Shown in pieces: positions 8,360 through 15,526 of a DNA stretch of 64,000 bases; the stretch's first letter is position 1; each line of letters starts with the position of its first letter. The notes below the pieces were generated by a model, which saw only the letters and a list, made by a program, of their open reading frames with translations, did no database searches and was not told the origin of the DNA. The DNA comes from Aromatoleum aromaticum EbN1 (lineage in GTDB: Bacteria; Pseudomonadota; Gammaproteobacteria; Burkholderiales; Rhodocyclaceae): NCBI RefSeq assembly GCF_000025965.1, contig NC_006513.1, positions 3,687,400 through 3,751,399 on the forward strand, read 5' to 3'. The translations under genes were made by a program, and so were the position numbers.

Positions 8360-9919
8360 TCAGAGGGTTGCGGCGGTGATGCGCCGGTCGATGGCTCCCC
8401 GGTAGCGGTCCAGCAGCGCGGCACGCCGCAGCCGGCCGTTCGGGGTCGCGAGGCCGTTGGCCGCGCTGAAAGGTTCGTCGGCTCGCAGCCAGTGATGCAC
8501 GCGGGCGTAATCGGGCAGTTCGCGGTTTACGGTCGCCACCGCAGCGGCCAGCATGTCGTCGGAAAGCCCGGGCCCGCGCGGCACCAGCACCGCGACGTTG
8601 GCGGGCAGGGCTTCGCCGTGCAGCCACGCCTGCGCGATCGGCAGCTGCTGCACGAGCTCGGCTTCGACCCATTCCGGATTCACGTTGCGCCCGTAGGCGG
8701 TGACGAACTGATGTTTGCTGCGCCCGTGCAGCACGAGAAAATCGTCTTCGAAATGACCGAGGTCGCCGCTGTCGAGCCAGTCGTCTGCGGCCCCGGCTTC
8801 TCCGAGGTACCCGAGCATCCGAGCGCCGCGAACCAGGACTTCGCCGCCGGGCCCAATGCGCACGTCGGCATGCGGCAGCGGCCGGCCGACCGTGCCGATG
8901 CGCCGCTGCTCCGGGGTATTGAGGCAGACCACCGAGGCGCATTCGGACAAGCCGTAGCCTTCGAACACCGGCAGGCCGAGCGCGTCGGCGCGCTGCAGCA
9001 GCCCGGGCGAGACGCGCCCGCCGCCGACGGCGATGAAGCGCAGCGACGCCGGCAGCGCTGCGCCCCGCTCAACTGCGGCGACGAGCATCAGCAACAGCTG
9101 CGGCAACAGGATCAGGCTGTTTGGCTGGCTGCGCTGCAGCACGGCAAGAAAACGCTGGACATCGAAGCCGGTGGCGCCGGAGAGGCCGATGTCGGCCATC
9201 GGTATCAGGTCGACCGCCGCGCCTGAAAGCAGCGGTGTGTAGAGGCCGGCAATGTTCTCCAGCAGCGTCGCGAGCGGCAGCACGCACAGGTGGCGCTCGA
9301 TTGCGCACGAGCGGCTTGCCTGCCACAGGCTGCCTGCAACTGCCATCTGCGCCGCGGCGTCGAGGCAGACGCCTTTGGGCTGTCCGGTGCTGCCGGACGT
9401 GTAGGTGATCTTGACGGTGCCGGCGGGCAGCGTCAGGGGGTGATCGACATGTCGCTGTGCGATCCCGCCTTCGGTCACGCCGAAGCCGGCGGGGCGGAAA
9501 CAGGTGCTGTCGTCGATGATCAGCGTGTCGACGCCCGCGCTGTCGAGCACGTGCGCCTGCTGCGCGGCCGAGAAGAAACCCGGCAGCGGCACGCACACGA
9601 GCCCCGCCTGCAGCGCGGCAAGATCCCAGAGCGCCCAGTCGATGCCATTGTCGAGCGCGATCGCGACGCGGCGGCAACCGGCGCTGCGCAGGCGCTCGGC
9701 GCGCAGCGCGACTTCGTGCAGCGCCTCGCGATAGCTCAAACGAAGGTCGCCTTGTTGCAGCGCGAGGCGTTCGCCCTGCGCCCGCATCGCCGCGAACAGC
9801 ATTTCAGTAGCGCCGGGCCGCCCCAAGCGTACTGACGCCCCCGCGGGGGGCAGCGAACGCAGTGAGCGTGGGGGTTGTTTCATTTCAGGCGACGGCAGCA
9901 TCGTGAGTTCCCGTGTCAT
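8360..9919 (-). CDS. AMP-forming acyl/aryl ligase of the hemolysin-family cluster
   Basis: An ANL-superfamily adenylating enzyme (519 residues from this start). The ATP loop reads YTSGSTGQPKG, followed by EGYGLSEC and the hinge-region DSGDLG. At the position of the C-terminal catalytic lysine (usually TGKxxR) the sequence is NGRLRR, so that lysine appears replaced by arginine. The start at 9919 has AGAGGA six to ten bases upstream and overlaps the upstream gene by 35 bases. From about residue 16 to 36 this start translates a betaproteobacterial intergenic repeat; an ATG at 9802, after the repeat, is an alternative but lacks a ribosome site. It likely activates a carboxylic acid for the pathway. 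Confidence 0.85.
   Translation of the reverse strand: MTRELTMLPSPEMKQPPRSLRSLPPAGASVRLGRPGATEMLFAAMRAQGERLALQQGDLRLSYREALHEVALRAERLRSAGCRRVAIALDNGIDWALWDLAALQAGLVCVPLPGFFSAAQQAHVLDSAGVDTLIIDDSTCFRPAGFGVTEGGIAQRHVDHPLTLPAGTVKITYTSGSTGQPKGVCLDAAAQMAVAGSLWQASRSCAIERHLCVLPLATLLENIAGLYTPLLSGAAVDLIPMADIGLSGATGFDVQRFLAVLQRSQPNSLILLPQLLLMLVAAVERGAALPASLRFIAVGGGRVSPGLLQRADALGLPVFEGYGLSECASVVCLNTPEQRRIGTVGRPLPHADVRIGPGGEVLVRGARMLGYLGEAGAADDWLDSGDLGHFEDDFLVLHGRSKHQFVTAYGRNVNPEWVEAELVQQLPIAQAWLHGEALPANVAVLVPRGPGLSDDMLAAAVATVNRELPDYARVHHWLRADEPFSAANGLATPNGRLRRAALLDRYRGAIDRRITAATL
9811..9876. repeat. Betaproteobacterial GC-rich repeat inside the ligase 5' end
   Basis: The stretch reads, on the minus strand, as a C-run, CACGCTCACTGCGTTCGCTG, a CCCCCCGCGGGGG hairpin core, and GCTTGGGGCGGCCCGGC. 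I recognise this arrangement from dispersed intergenic repeats in Betaproteobacteria (established pattern, from memory, not searched). In the ligase frame it encodes a Pro/Arg/Ser/Leu peptide (PPRSLRSLPPAGASVRLG) unlike any adenylation domain. It may have inserted between the hemolysin-family gene and the ligase and been read through. Confidence 0.6.
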
Positions 9920-10577
9920 GGAAAATCCTCTGGTGGCCGAGGCGGTGATAGACACCCTTGCTCGTCAGGCGCTCGTGGCCCCTGCGAAGGTCGCCGGCCA
10001 TCAACTTCGGGTGGGTCGCGTAGTAGCTGCCCCAGTCGGCAACTTCGTCGCCCATGCGCTGCGGATCGGCATCCCCCAGCGACAGCGGGGACAGGTGCAG
10101 GCGACGGACGCTGTTCAGAACCTCGGCGGTGCCGGTGAACACCACCCAGTCGAAACCGTGCGCGACCAGCAGATCGGCGAGGGCGACGATCAGCAGCCGG
10201 GCGTGTCCCGCGCCGCGGGCGGCGAGGTTGCCGACTTCGACGATGCGTTCTCGGGCCGGACGAAGGCCGGACAGGCGAGCGATCTCGGTCTCGATCGGAC
10301 GATCGAGATAACGCTCGAGGAACAGTTTGTCATCGGCGGCGCTGCGCACGCCGACGACCCCGTGCAGCTGTCCGGCATCGTCCTCGAGCTGGAGCAGGGT
10401 CGGCATGAAGTGACGCACTTGGGCGCCATAACGAGCGGCGAAACGTTCGCGGATGAACGCTTGCGCGGCGGTGCAGGGACCTTCCGGCTCCCGTCCGTCG
10501 ACGGCGCGCAGCGTCAGCGACGGAGCGCAACCGATTCGCGCTATCGCCTTGTAACAGCAGCCGTTCCGAGAGTTCAT
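9885..10577 (-). CDS. Thermostable-hemolysin family protein (GNAT-like)
   Basis: A 230-residue protein of the family named after the Vibrio thermostable hemolysin (delta-VPH). The family has a GNAT/acyl-homoserine-lactone-synthase-like core, and the name probably misleads as to function. Visible landmarks are the N-terminal FIRERFAARYGAQVRHFMPTLL, the ERYLDRPIE loop typical of the family, and EVGNLAARGAG, which resembles an acyl-CoA-binding turn. No signal peptide is seen. The ATG at 10577 is taken as start; a TTG at 10595 is in frame. It heads the minus-strand set, 35 bases overlapping the ligase gene, and lies just downstream of a QseB/PmrA-type box. Acyl or aminoacyl transfer is inferred only. 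Confidence 0.78.
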   Translation of the reverse strand: MNSRNGCCYKAIARIGCAPSLTLRAVDGREPEGPCTAAQAFIRERFAARYGAQVRHFMPTLLQLEDDAGQLHGVVGVRSAADDKLFLERYLDRPIETEIARLSGLRPARERIVEVGNLAARGAGHARLLIVALADLLVAHGFDWVVFTGTAEVLNSVRRLHLSPLSLGDADPQRMGDEVADWGSYYATHPKLMAGDLRRGHERLTSKGVYHRLGHQRIFHDTGTHDAAVA

Positions 10578-10623
10578 TTGAGCATCGCAGTCCAAGATTC
10601 CAAGCTCATTGTTGCCGTGCTGT

Positions 10624-10640
10624 CTTAAGTGAGCCTTAAG
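10624..10640. promoter_or_regulatory. QseB/PmrA-type operator
   Basis: CTTAAGTGAGCCTTAAG: two CTTAA half-sites with six bases between, the layout bound by PmrA/QseB-like OmpR-family regulators. Because CTTAAG is self-complementary the box reads the same on both strands. It lies 47 bases upstream of the hemolysin-family ATG (10577) and 168 bases from the divergent PepSY-like gene. The regulator whose gene is sixth in the downstream set is the natural ligand. Confidence 0.7.
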
Positions 10641-10807
10641 CGGACACCCTGCGGCGCTCCGAGGGAAACGATGACAAGGGACAAGGGAAGGGCATCTGGC
10701 GTACAGCGGTATTCCCGCCCCGGTGCGTTCAGCTTCGATTCATGTGTGTTTGCGCAGAATGCGTTCCATGCCAGCTCGGCATGAAAAGACACCGAAGGAG
10801 AACAGCC

Positions 10808-11092
10808 ATGAAAACCAGCCATCTCATCGTCGCCGTGACCACCCTGCTGATCGGCACCGCCGCCATCGCCGGACCGACCTGTACCGACGCCCCGGAAACG
10901 AGCTGGATGCCGCAGACGACGATGCTGCGAAAGCTCGTCGACGCCGGCTACACGCTCGAGAAGTTCAAGGTCACGAAAGGCAACTGCTATGAGTTGTACG
11001 GCACCGACAAGGACGGCAACAAGGTCGAGATCTATCACAACCCTGTCGACGGCAGCATCGTCGAATCGAAGGTGAAGGCGAAGCGGGCTTGA
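10808..11092 (+). CDS. Small exported PepSY-like protein
   Basis: A 94-residue protein with a signal peptide (MKTSHLI to about IAG at 20-22) and a mature part of one PepSY-like beta-alpha unit (MLRKLVDAGYTLEKFKVTKGNCYELYGTDKDG). Cys25 and Cys60 could form a disulfide. PepSY proteins are periplasmic modulators often encoded beside QseBC/PmrAB-type systems. AAGGAG seven bases before the ATG at 10808 fixes the start; a frame reaching 10742 has no ribosome site. It diverges from the hemolysin-family operon across a 230-base region holding the CTTAA box, so joint control with the two-component system is plausible. Confidence 0.85.
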   Translation: MKTSHLIVAVTTLLIGTAAIAGPTCTDAPETSWMPQTTMLRKLVDAGYTLEKFKVTKGNCYELYGTDKDGNKVEIYHNPVDGSIVESKVKAKRA

Positions 11093-11194
11093 TGCGCTTG
11101 GCGTGGCCCCCGCCACGCCGGCAGCAGGTCATGTTGATAATCGCGCGGATTTTGTTCGCTTGTCGCGACCCGGACTCGACGACCGCGCGCTCCC

Positions 11195-11223
11195 TTGCAT
11201 GTTGCGTTCCCTCGGACTAGGAT
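11195..11223 (+). promoter_or_regulatory. Sigma-70 type promoter of the tetR-efflux operon
   Basis: TTGCAT at 11195-11200 and TAGGAT at 11218-11223 are separated by exactly 17 bases. The predicted start point, near 11230, falls inside the palindrome that follows, a typical arrangement for repression by a TetR-family protein. Confidence 0.6.
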
Positions 11224-11238
11224 AGTAATCGATTACTA
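11223..11238. promoter_or_regulatory. TetR-family operator
   Basis: TAGTAATCGATTACTA is a perfect 16-base palindrome lying over the predicted transcription start and 20 bases before the tetR ATG at 11259. Self-repression by the adjacent regulator, relieved by an efflux substrate, is the usual reading. Confidence 0.75.
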
Positions 11239-11258
11239 ACTTTATCCAGGGGACGCGC

Positions 11259-11867
11259 ATGAGCCTCCATGGCAAGCATCTTCCTGCCGACGAACGGCGG
11301 GCCGTGACAGTCGAAGCCGTGGTCGAGCTGGCAGGGTCGCAAAACCCGAGCGAAATCACGACTTCGGCGATTGCGAAGCACATGAACCTGACGCAGGGGG
11401 CATTGTTTCGGCATTTTCCGACGAAGGACGCGATCTGGCAGGCGGTCATGGAATGGGTCGCCGAACGTCTCCTGGCGCGGATCGACCGTGCGGCGCACGG
11501 GATCGAGTCGCCGCTGGCGGCGATGCAGGCGATGTTCATGAGCCATGTCGAGTTCGTCGCCGAGCATCCCGGCGTGCCGCGGATGATGTTCGGCGAGCTT
11601 CAGCGCGCCGAATCGACGCCGGCCAAGCGCATGGTGCAGACCTTGATCCAGCGTTGCGGTGAGCGCCTGCACCGGCTCATCGAGAACGGCAAGGCGTGCG
11701 GAGAGCTGTCGGCGACGCTCGACAGCGAGGCCGCGGTCACCCTGTTCATCGGCACGATCCAGGGCCTCGTCATGCAGTCGCTGCTGGCCGGCGATGTGGC
11801 CCGCATCCGTCGGGAAGCGCCGAGGGTGTTCGCGATCTACCGGCGCGGAATCGGGGTTGCGCAATGA
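11259..11867 (+). CDS. TetR-family transcriptional repressor
   Basis: A 202-residue regulator. The helix-turn-helix occupies about residues 32-60 (ITTSAIAKHMNLTQGALFRHFPTKDAIW), followed by an all-helical ligand-binding domain with the C-terminal helix pair common to TetR regulators of efflux pumps. It is the first gene of a four-gene operon with an HlyD-like protein, an FtsX-like permease and an ATPase, and its stop codon overlaps the next start (ATGA). The palindromic operator 20 bases upstream indicates autorepression of the operon. The inducer is unknown. Confidence 0.93.
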   Translation: MSLHGKHLPADERRAVTVEAVVELAGSQNPSEITTSAIAKHMNLTQGALFRHFPTKDAIWQAVMEWVAERLLARIDRAAHGIESPLAAMQAMFMSHVEFVAEHPGVPRMMFGELQRAESTPAKRMVQTLIQRCGERLHRLIENGKACGELSATLDSEAAVTLFIGTIQGLVMQSLLAGDVARIRREAPRVFAIYRRGIGVAQ

Positions 11868-13015
11868 GACGGCTGCCTCTACAGGGGCGCACCCTGGCCC
11901 TCGTGGCGGTGATCGTTCCGCTGCTCGCACTGTTCATCTACGTCGCGCTGCGCTCGGGCCCGTTGGCGCCGGTGTCCGTGACGCTCGCAAGCGTCGAGAC
12001 CCGGCCGGTCACGCCGGCGCTGTTCGGCATCGGCACGGTGCAGACGCGTTACACGTACCGCATCGGTCCCACTTTTGCCGGACGCGTGAAACGGCTCGAT
12101 GTCCACGTCGGTGACCGCGTGAAGGCCGGCCAGGTGCTCGGCGAGATGGATCCGGTGGATCTCGATCAGCGTATCCGGGCGCAGGGGGCGGCGCTCAAGC
12201 GGGCCGAGGCGGCGCTGCGCGAAGCGGCAGCGCGCCAGAATTTCGCCCGAAGCCAGGCACGCCGCTACGAGCAGCTCTTCGCCGTACGCACGATCAGCGA
12301 GGAGCTCGCGACAACGAAACACCAGGAACTGCAGATCGCCGACGCCGCGTTGTCTGGCGCCCGGGAAGAGCTGCTCCGGGCCCGTTCCGACGGTGAAGCC
12401 CTGGTCGCGCAGCGCAACAACCTGCGCCTGGTCGCGCCGGTCGACGGCTTGGTCGCAGTTCGCGACGTCGATCCCGGCACGACGATCGTCGCAGGGCAGC
12501 CGGTCGTCGAAGTGATCGCGCCCGAAAGCCTGTGGATCAACACCCGCTTCGACCAGATCAGCGCGTCCGGGCTGGCCGCCGGACTTCCGGCGCGCGTCGT
12601 GCTGCGCTCGCGCAACGGCCAGGCGTTGACGGGCCGCGTGCTGAGGGTCGAGCCGATGGCGGACGCGGTGACCGAGGAGACCTTGGCGAAAGTCGCGTTC
12701 GATTCGCGGCCGGAGCCGCTGCCGCCGATCGGCGAACTCGCCGAGGTGACGGTCGCGCTGCCGGCGCTCCCCGCCGCGCCGGTGATTCCGAACGCCGCGG
12801 TTCGCCGCGAAGCAGGGCAGGTCGGCGTGTGGAAAATTGTCGACGGCGATGCACGCTTCACACCGGTGAAGCTCGGTGCCGGGGACCTCGACGGCCACGT
12901 GCAGGTGCTCGAGGGAGTCCGGGACGGCGAGCAGGTCGTCGTGTATAGCGAAAAGGCGCTCACGGCGGGCAGCCGGATCCATGTCGTCGACGACATCCCC
13001 GGAGTGCCGCGATGA
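11864..13015 (+). CDS. HlyD/MacA-like periplasmic adaptor of ABC efflux
   Basis: A 383-residue membrane-fusion protein. One N-terminal membrane anchor (about 10-28) is followed by a biotinyl-lipoyl-like hairpin (IGPTFAGRVKRLDVHVGDRVKAGQVL), a coiled-coil stretch of about 80 residues rich in Ala/Arg/Glu, a second lipoyl half (LVAPVDGLVAVRDVDPGTTIVAGQPVVEV) and beta-barrel domains. In MacA-type systems it links an inner-membrane ABC unit to an outer-membrane channel. Its ATG overlaps the tetR stop, and its own stop overlaps the permease start. No outer-membrane channel gene is in the operon, so a shared TolC-type partner is likely. Confidence 0.92.
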   Translation: MRRLPLQGRTLALVAVIVPLLALFIYVALRSGPLAPVSVTLASVETRPVTPALFGIGTVQTRYTYRIGPTFAGRVKRLDVHVGDRVKAGQVLGEMDPVDLDQRIRAQGAALKRAEAALREAAARQNFARSQARRYEQLFAVRTISEELATTKHQELQIADAALSGAREELLRARSDGEALVAQRNNLRLVAPVDGLVAVRDVDPGTTIVAGQPVVEVIAPESLWINTRFDQISASGLAAGLPARVVLRSRNGQALTGRVLRVEPMADAVTEETLAKVAFDSRPEPLPPIGELAEVTVALPALPAAPVIPNAAVRREAGQVGVWKIVDGDARFTPVKLGAGDLDGHVQVLEGVRDGEQVVVYSEKALTAGSRIHVVDDIPGVPR

Positions 13016-14214
13016 TCAGCCTCGCCGGCCGCGACATCCTTCATGCGTGGGGAAAATTCGTTTTTACCGGCATCGGCCTGGGGTTGCTGATCGGCGTGAC
13101 GCTGACGATGGCCGGCGTGTACCGCGGCATGGTCGACGACGGCAGGGCGCTGCTCGACAACAGCGGTGCCGACCTGTGGGTCGTGCAAAAGGACACGCTG
13201 GGCCCTTACGCGGAATCGTCCAGCGTCAATGACGATGTGTACCGCAGCCTCCTCGCGATGCCCGGAATCGCGCAGGCGGTCAACGTCACGTATCTGACGA
13301 TGCAGGTTCGCAGCAAAGACCGGGACGTACGAGCGATGGTGGTCGGCATCGCGCCCGGCCAACCCGGGATTCCCGGCTGGCCACCTTATCTCGTCGCCGG
13401 CCGCCAGATCACGCGCGGGCACTACGAGGCCGTCGCCGACATTGCGAGCGGTTTCAGGCTCGGCGACCGCCTCGCGATCCGTCGCAATCATTACGTCGTG
13501 GTGGGGTTGACCCGGCGCATGGTGTCGTCGAGCGGCGACCCGATGGTGTTCATCCCGCTCAAGGACGCCCAGGAAGCGCAGTTCCTCAAGGACAATGACG
13601 CGATCTGGCAAAGTCGCCGACGCACCGGCGCGAACCCGGTCTTCAACCGTCCCGCCGTGCCGGACCTGCTGGACGCGGTGATCGCCTCGCAAAGCACCAA
13701 CGCTTTCGTCAATGCGGTCCTCGTGACGCTCGAACCCGGTCATGCTCCCGAGGAAGTCGCCCGGTCCGTCGGCCGTTGGAAGCGCCTGACGGCCTATACG
13801 CGCCCGCAGATGGAAGACATCCTCGTCGGCAAGCTGATCGCGACCTCCGCGCGGCAGATCGGCATGTTCCTCGTCATCCTCGCCGTCGTCAGCGCTGTCA
13901 TCGTCGCCTTCATCATCTACACGCTGACGATGGACAAGATCCGCGAGATCGCGGTGCTGAAGCTGATCGGCACACGCAACCGCACGATCGCCGCGATGAT
14001 CATGCAGCAGGCGCTGGCGCTGGGCCTGATCGGATTCGTCGTCGGCAAGATCACCGCCACGTTCGCGGCACCGCTGTTTCCCAAATACGTGCTGCTCGTC
14101 CCGTTCGACTCGATCGCGGGCTTTTTCGCCGTGCTCGCGATCTGTGTGCTGGCGAGCGTCGTCGCGATCCGCATGGCGCTCAGAATCGATCCGGCCGAAG
14201 CGATCGGAGGGTGA
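13012..14214 (+). CDS. FtsX/MacB-like ABC permease
   Basis: A 400-residue inner-membrane permease with the FtsX plan: one helix near residues 15-37, a large periplasmic domain of about 240 residues, and three C-terminal helices, the first of which (MFLVILAVVSAVIVAFIIYTL) leads into the conserved cytoplasmic segment DKIREIAVLKLIGTRNRTI. The nucleotide-binding domain is a separate gene starting two bases after this one ends, unlike fused MacB. It completes a MacAB-type efflux unit under TetR control. Known relatives export macrolides, lipoproteins or peptides; the cargo here cannot be inferred. Confidence 0.9.
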   Translation: MISLAGRDILHAWGKFVFTGIGLGLLIGVTLTMAGVYRGMVDDGRALLDNSGADLWVVQKDTLGPYAESSSVNDDVYRSLLAMPGIAQAVNVTYLTMQVRSKDRDVRAMVVGIAPGQPGIPGWPPYLVAGRQITRGHYEAVADIASGFRLGDRLAIRRNHYVVVGLTRRMVSSSGDPMVFIPLKDAQEAQFLKDNDAIWQSRRRTGANPVFNRPAVPDLLDAVIASQSTNAFVNAVLVTLEPGHAPEEVARSVGRWKRLTAYTRPQMEDILVGKLIATSARQIGMFLVILAVVSAVIVAFIIYTLTMDKIREIAVLKLIGTRNRTIAAMIMQQALALGLIGFVVGKITATFAAPLFPKYVLLVPFDSIAGFFAVLAICVLASVVAIRMALRIDPAEAIGG

Positions 14215-14215
14215 C

Positions 14216-14926
14216 GTGAGCAGCAAGGGTATCCGTATCGAAGGCCTGAAAAAGCGCTATGGCGGGGGCGACACTGCCGTCCATGCGCTGAAGGACGTGG
14301 CGATGGACGTGGCGCCGGGAGAGGTCGTGGGTCTCATCGGACCGTCGGGCTCGGGCAAAAGCACGCTGCTGAAGTGCCTCGGCGCGGTAATCGATCCGAC
14401 TGCCGGTCGCATGACGCTGGGCGATGAAGTGATTTACGACGATGGCTGGAAAGTGCGCGACCTGCGCGCCCTGCGGCGGGACAGGATCGGTTTCGTCTTC
14501 CAGGCGCCTTACCTGATCCCGTTTCTCGATGTCACCGACAACGTGGCGCTGTTGCCGATGCTGGCGGGCGTGCCAAACGCCGAGGCCCGCGCGCAGGCGC
14601 TCGAACTGCTCACGGCACTGGATGTGCAGCACCGTGCAGGCGCGATGCCATCGCAACTTTCCGGGGGCGAGCAGCAGCGGGTCGCAATCGCCCGCGGACT
14701 CGTCAACCGCCCGCCGGTGATCCTGGCCGATGAGCCGACGGCACCGCTCGACAGTGAGCGAGCGATGGCCGTCATCCGCATCCTCAACGACATGGCGCGC
14801 AAGTTCGAGACGGCCGTCATCGTCGTCACCCACGATGAAAAAATCATCCCCACGTTCAAACGGATCTATCACATCCGCGACGGCGTGACCCATGAGGAAG
14901 CGGGTGAGGGCAGGGGATTCGATTGA
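14216..14926 (+). CDS. ABC efflux ATPase (LolD/MacB-NBD type)
   Basis: A 236-residue ATPase with Walker A GPSGSGKST, Q-loop VFQAPYL, signature LSGGEQQRVAIARGL and Walker B VILADEPTAPLD. The LolD/MacB group shares these, including ADEPTA after Walker B. The start is a GTG at 14216 with GGAGG five bases before it, one base after the permease stop; a longer frame starting at 14144 lies inside the permease gene. A hairpin follows at 14935, suggesting the end of the operon. Confidence 0.92.
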   Translation: MSSKGIRIEGLKKRYGGGDTAVHALKDVAMDVAPGEVVGLIGPSGSGKSTLLKCLGAVIDPTAGRMTLGDEVIYDDGWKVRDLRALRRDRIGFVFQAPYLIPFLDVTDNVALLPMLAGVPNAEARAQALELLTALDVQHRAGAMPSQLSGGEQQRVAIARGLVNRPPVILADEPTAPLDSERAMAVIRILNDMARKFETAVIVVTHDEKIIPTFKRIYHIRDGVTHEEAGEGRGFD

Positions 14927-14934
14927 GCGAACGG

Positions 14935-14964
14935 CCCGCCGGCCTGCACCAGGCCATTGGCGGG
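14935..14964 (+). terminator. Hairpin after the efflux operon
   Basis: CCCGCC-GGCCTG, loop CAC, CAGGCC, a three-base bulge, then GGCGGG: twelve base pairs directly after the ATPase stop. There is no T run, so it may act as a weak or factor-assisted terminator. Confidence 0.4.
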
Positions 14965-15080
14965 TGTGCAAGCCGAGGAAGGGCTGCCGGGTTCCGTCGG
15001 CTCCGGGAGTGGCGCGCCGGCTGGCGCCGCGCCTTGAAACATGCGCTAATGGTGCACCTTGAAATGTTGGCGTGATTACG

Positions 15081-15404
15081 ATGACAGCTCCTGCGTCTCT
15101 TCCCGATGTCGAATCCGTGCGCACACTGTTGCGCCGTGTCATCGATCCTGAAGTCGGGGTCAATATCGTCGATCTCGGGCTCGTCTACCGCATCGACGTG
15201 TCGGCCGAAGAAGTCCTCATCGAGATGACAATGACTTCGCCTGCCTGCCCGATGGGAGACATGATCATGGACGATATCGATGCCGTTCTCGATGCCGCGT
15301 TGCCAGAAAACCTGCGGGTGGTCGTAAAAATGGTGTGGGACCCGCCGTGGAATCCGGGAATGATGAATGCGGAAGCACGCGAGCATTTCGGCTGGGAAAA
15401 GTGA
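15081..15404 (+). CDS. MIP18/DUF59 metal-sulfur cluster assembly factor
   Basis: A 107-residue protein of the MIP18 (DUF59, SufT/PaaD-like) family, which helps assemble or insert iron-sulfur clusters. The family blocks RRVIDPEVGVNIVDLGLVY and MTMTSPACPMGD, with the conserved cysteine, are intact and near full length. No convincing ribosome site precedes either the ATG at 15081 or the in-frame GTG at 15072. The next gene on the strand is an NnrS-like membrane protein; such pairings are common in denitrifiers, where Fe-S proteins are damaged by NO. A role in repair under nitrosative stress is inference. Confidence 0.85.
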   Translation: MTAPASLPDVESVRTLLRRVIDPEVGVNIVDLGLVYRIDVSAEEVLIEMTMTSPACPMGDMIMDDIDAVLDAALPENLRVVVKMVWDPPWNPGMMNAEAREHFGWEK

Positions 15405-15526
15405 GCATTTCCCGAAGGATTGTGTAGTAGAGATCTTGCAGGCGGAAGGCGAAGCGCAGGCTTGCCTTCCCGGCCCGGCATGCCGGCGTGCTCCCGGCAT
15501 CGCCCGAAAAAATAACCAGGTTCCCG

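Noticed and set aside
12265..14226. Minus-strand open frame opposite the HlyD and permease genes
   Set aside because: Low-complexity composition and no domain; the plus-strand genes are coupled by overlaps and have clear families.
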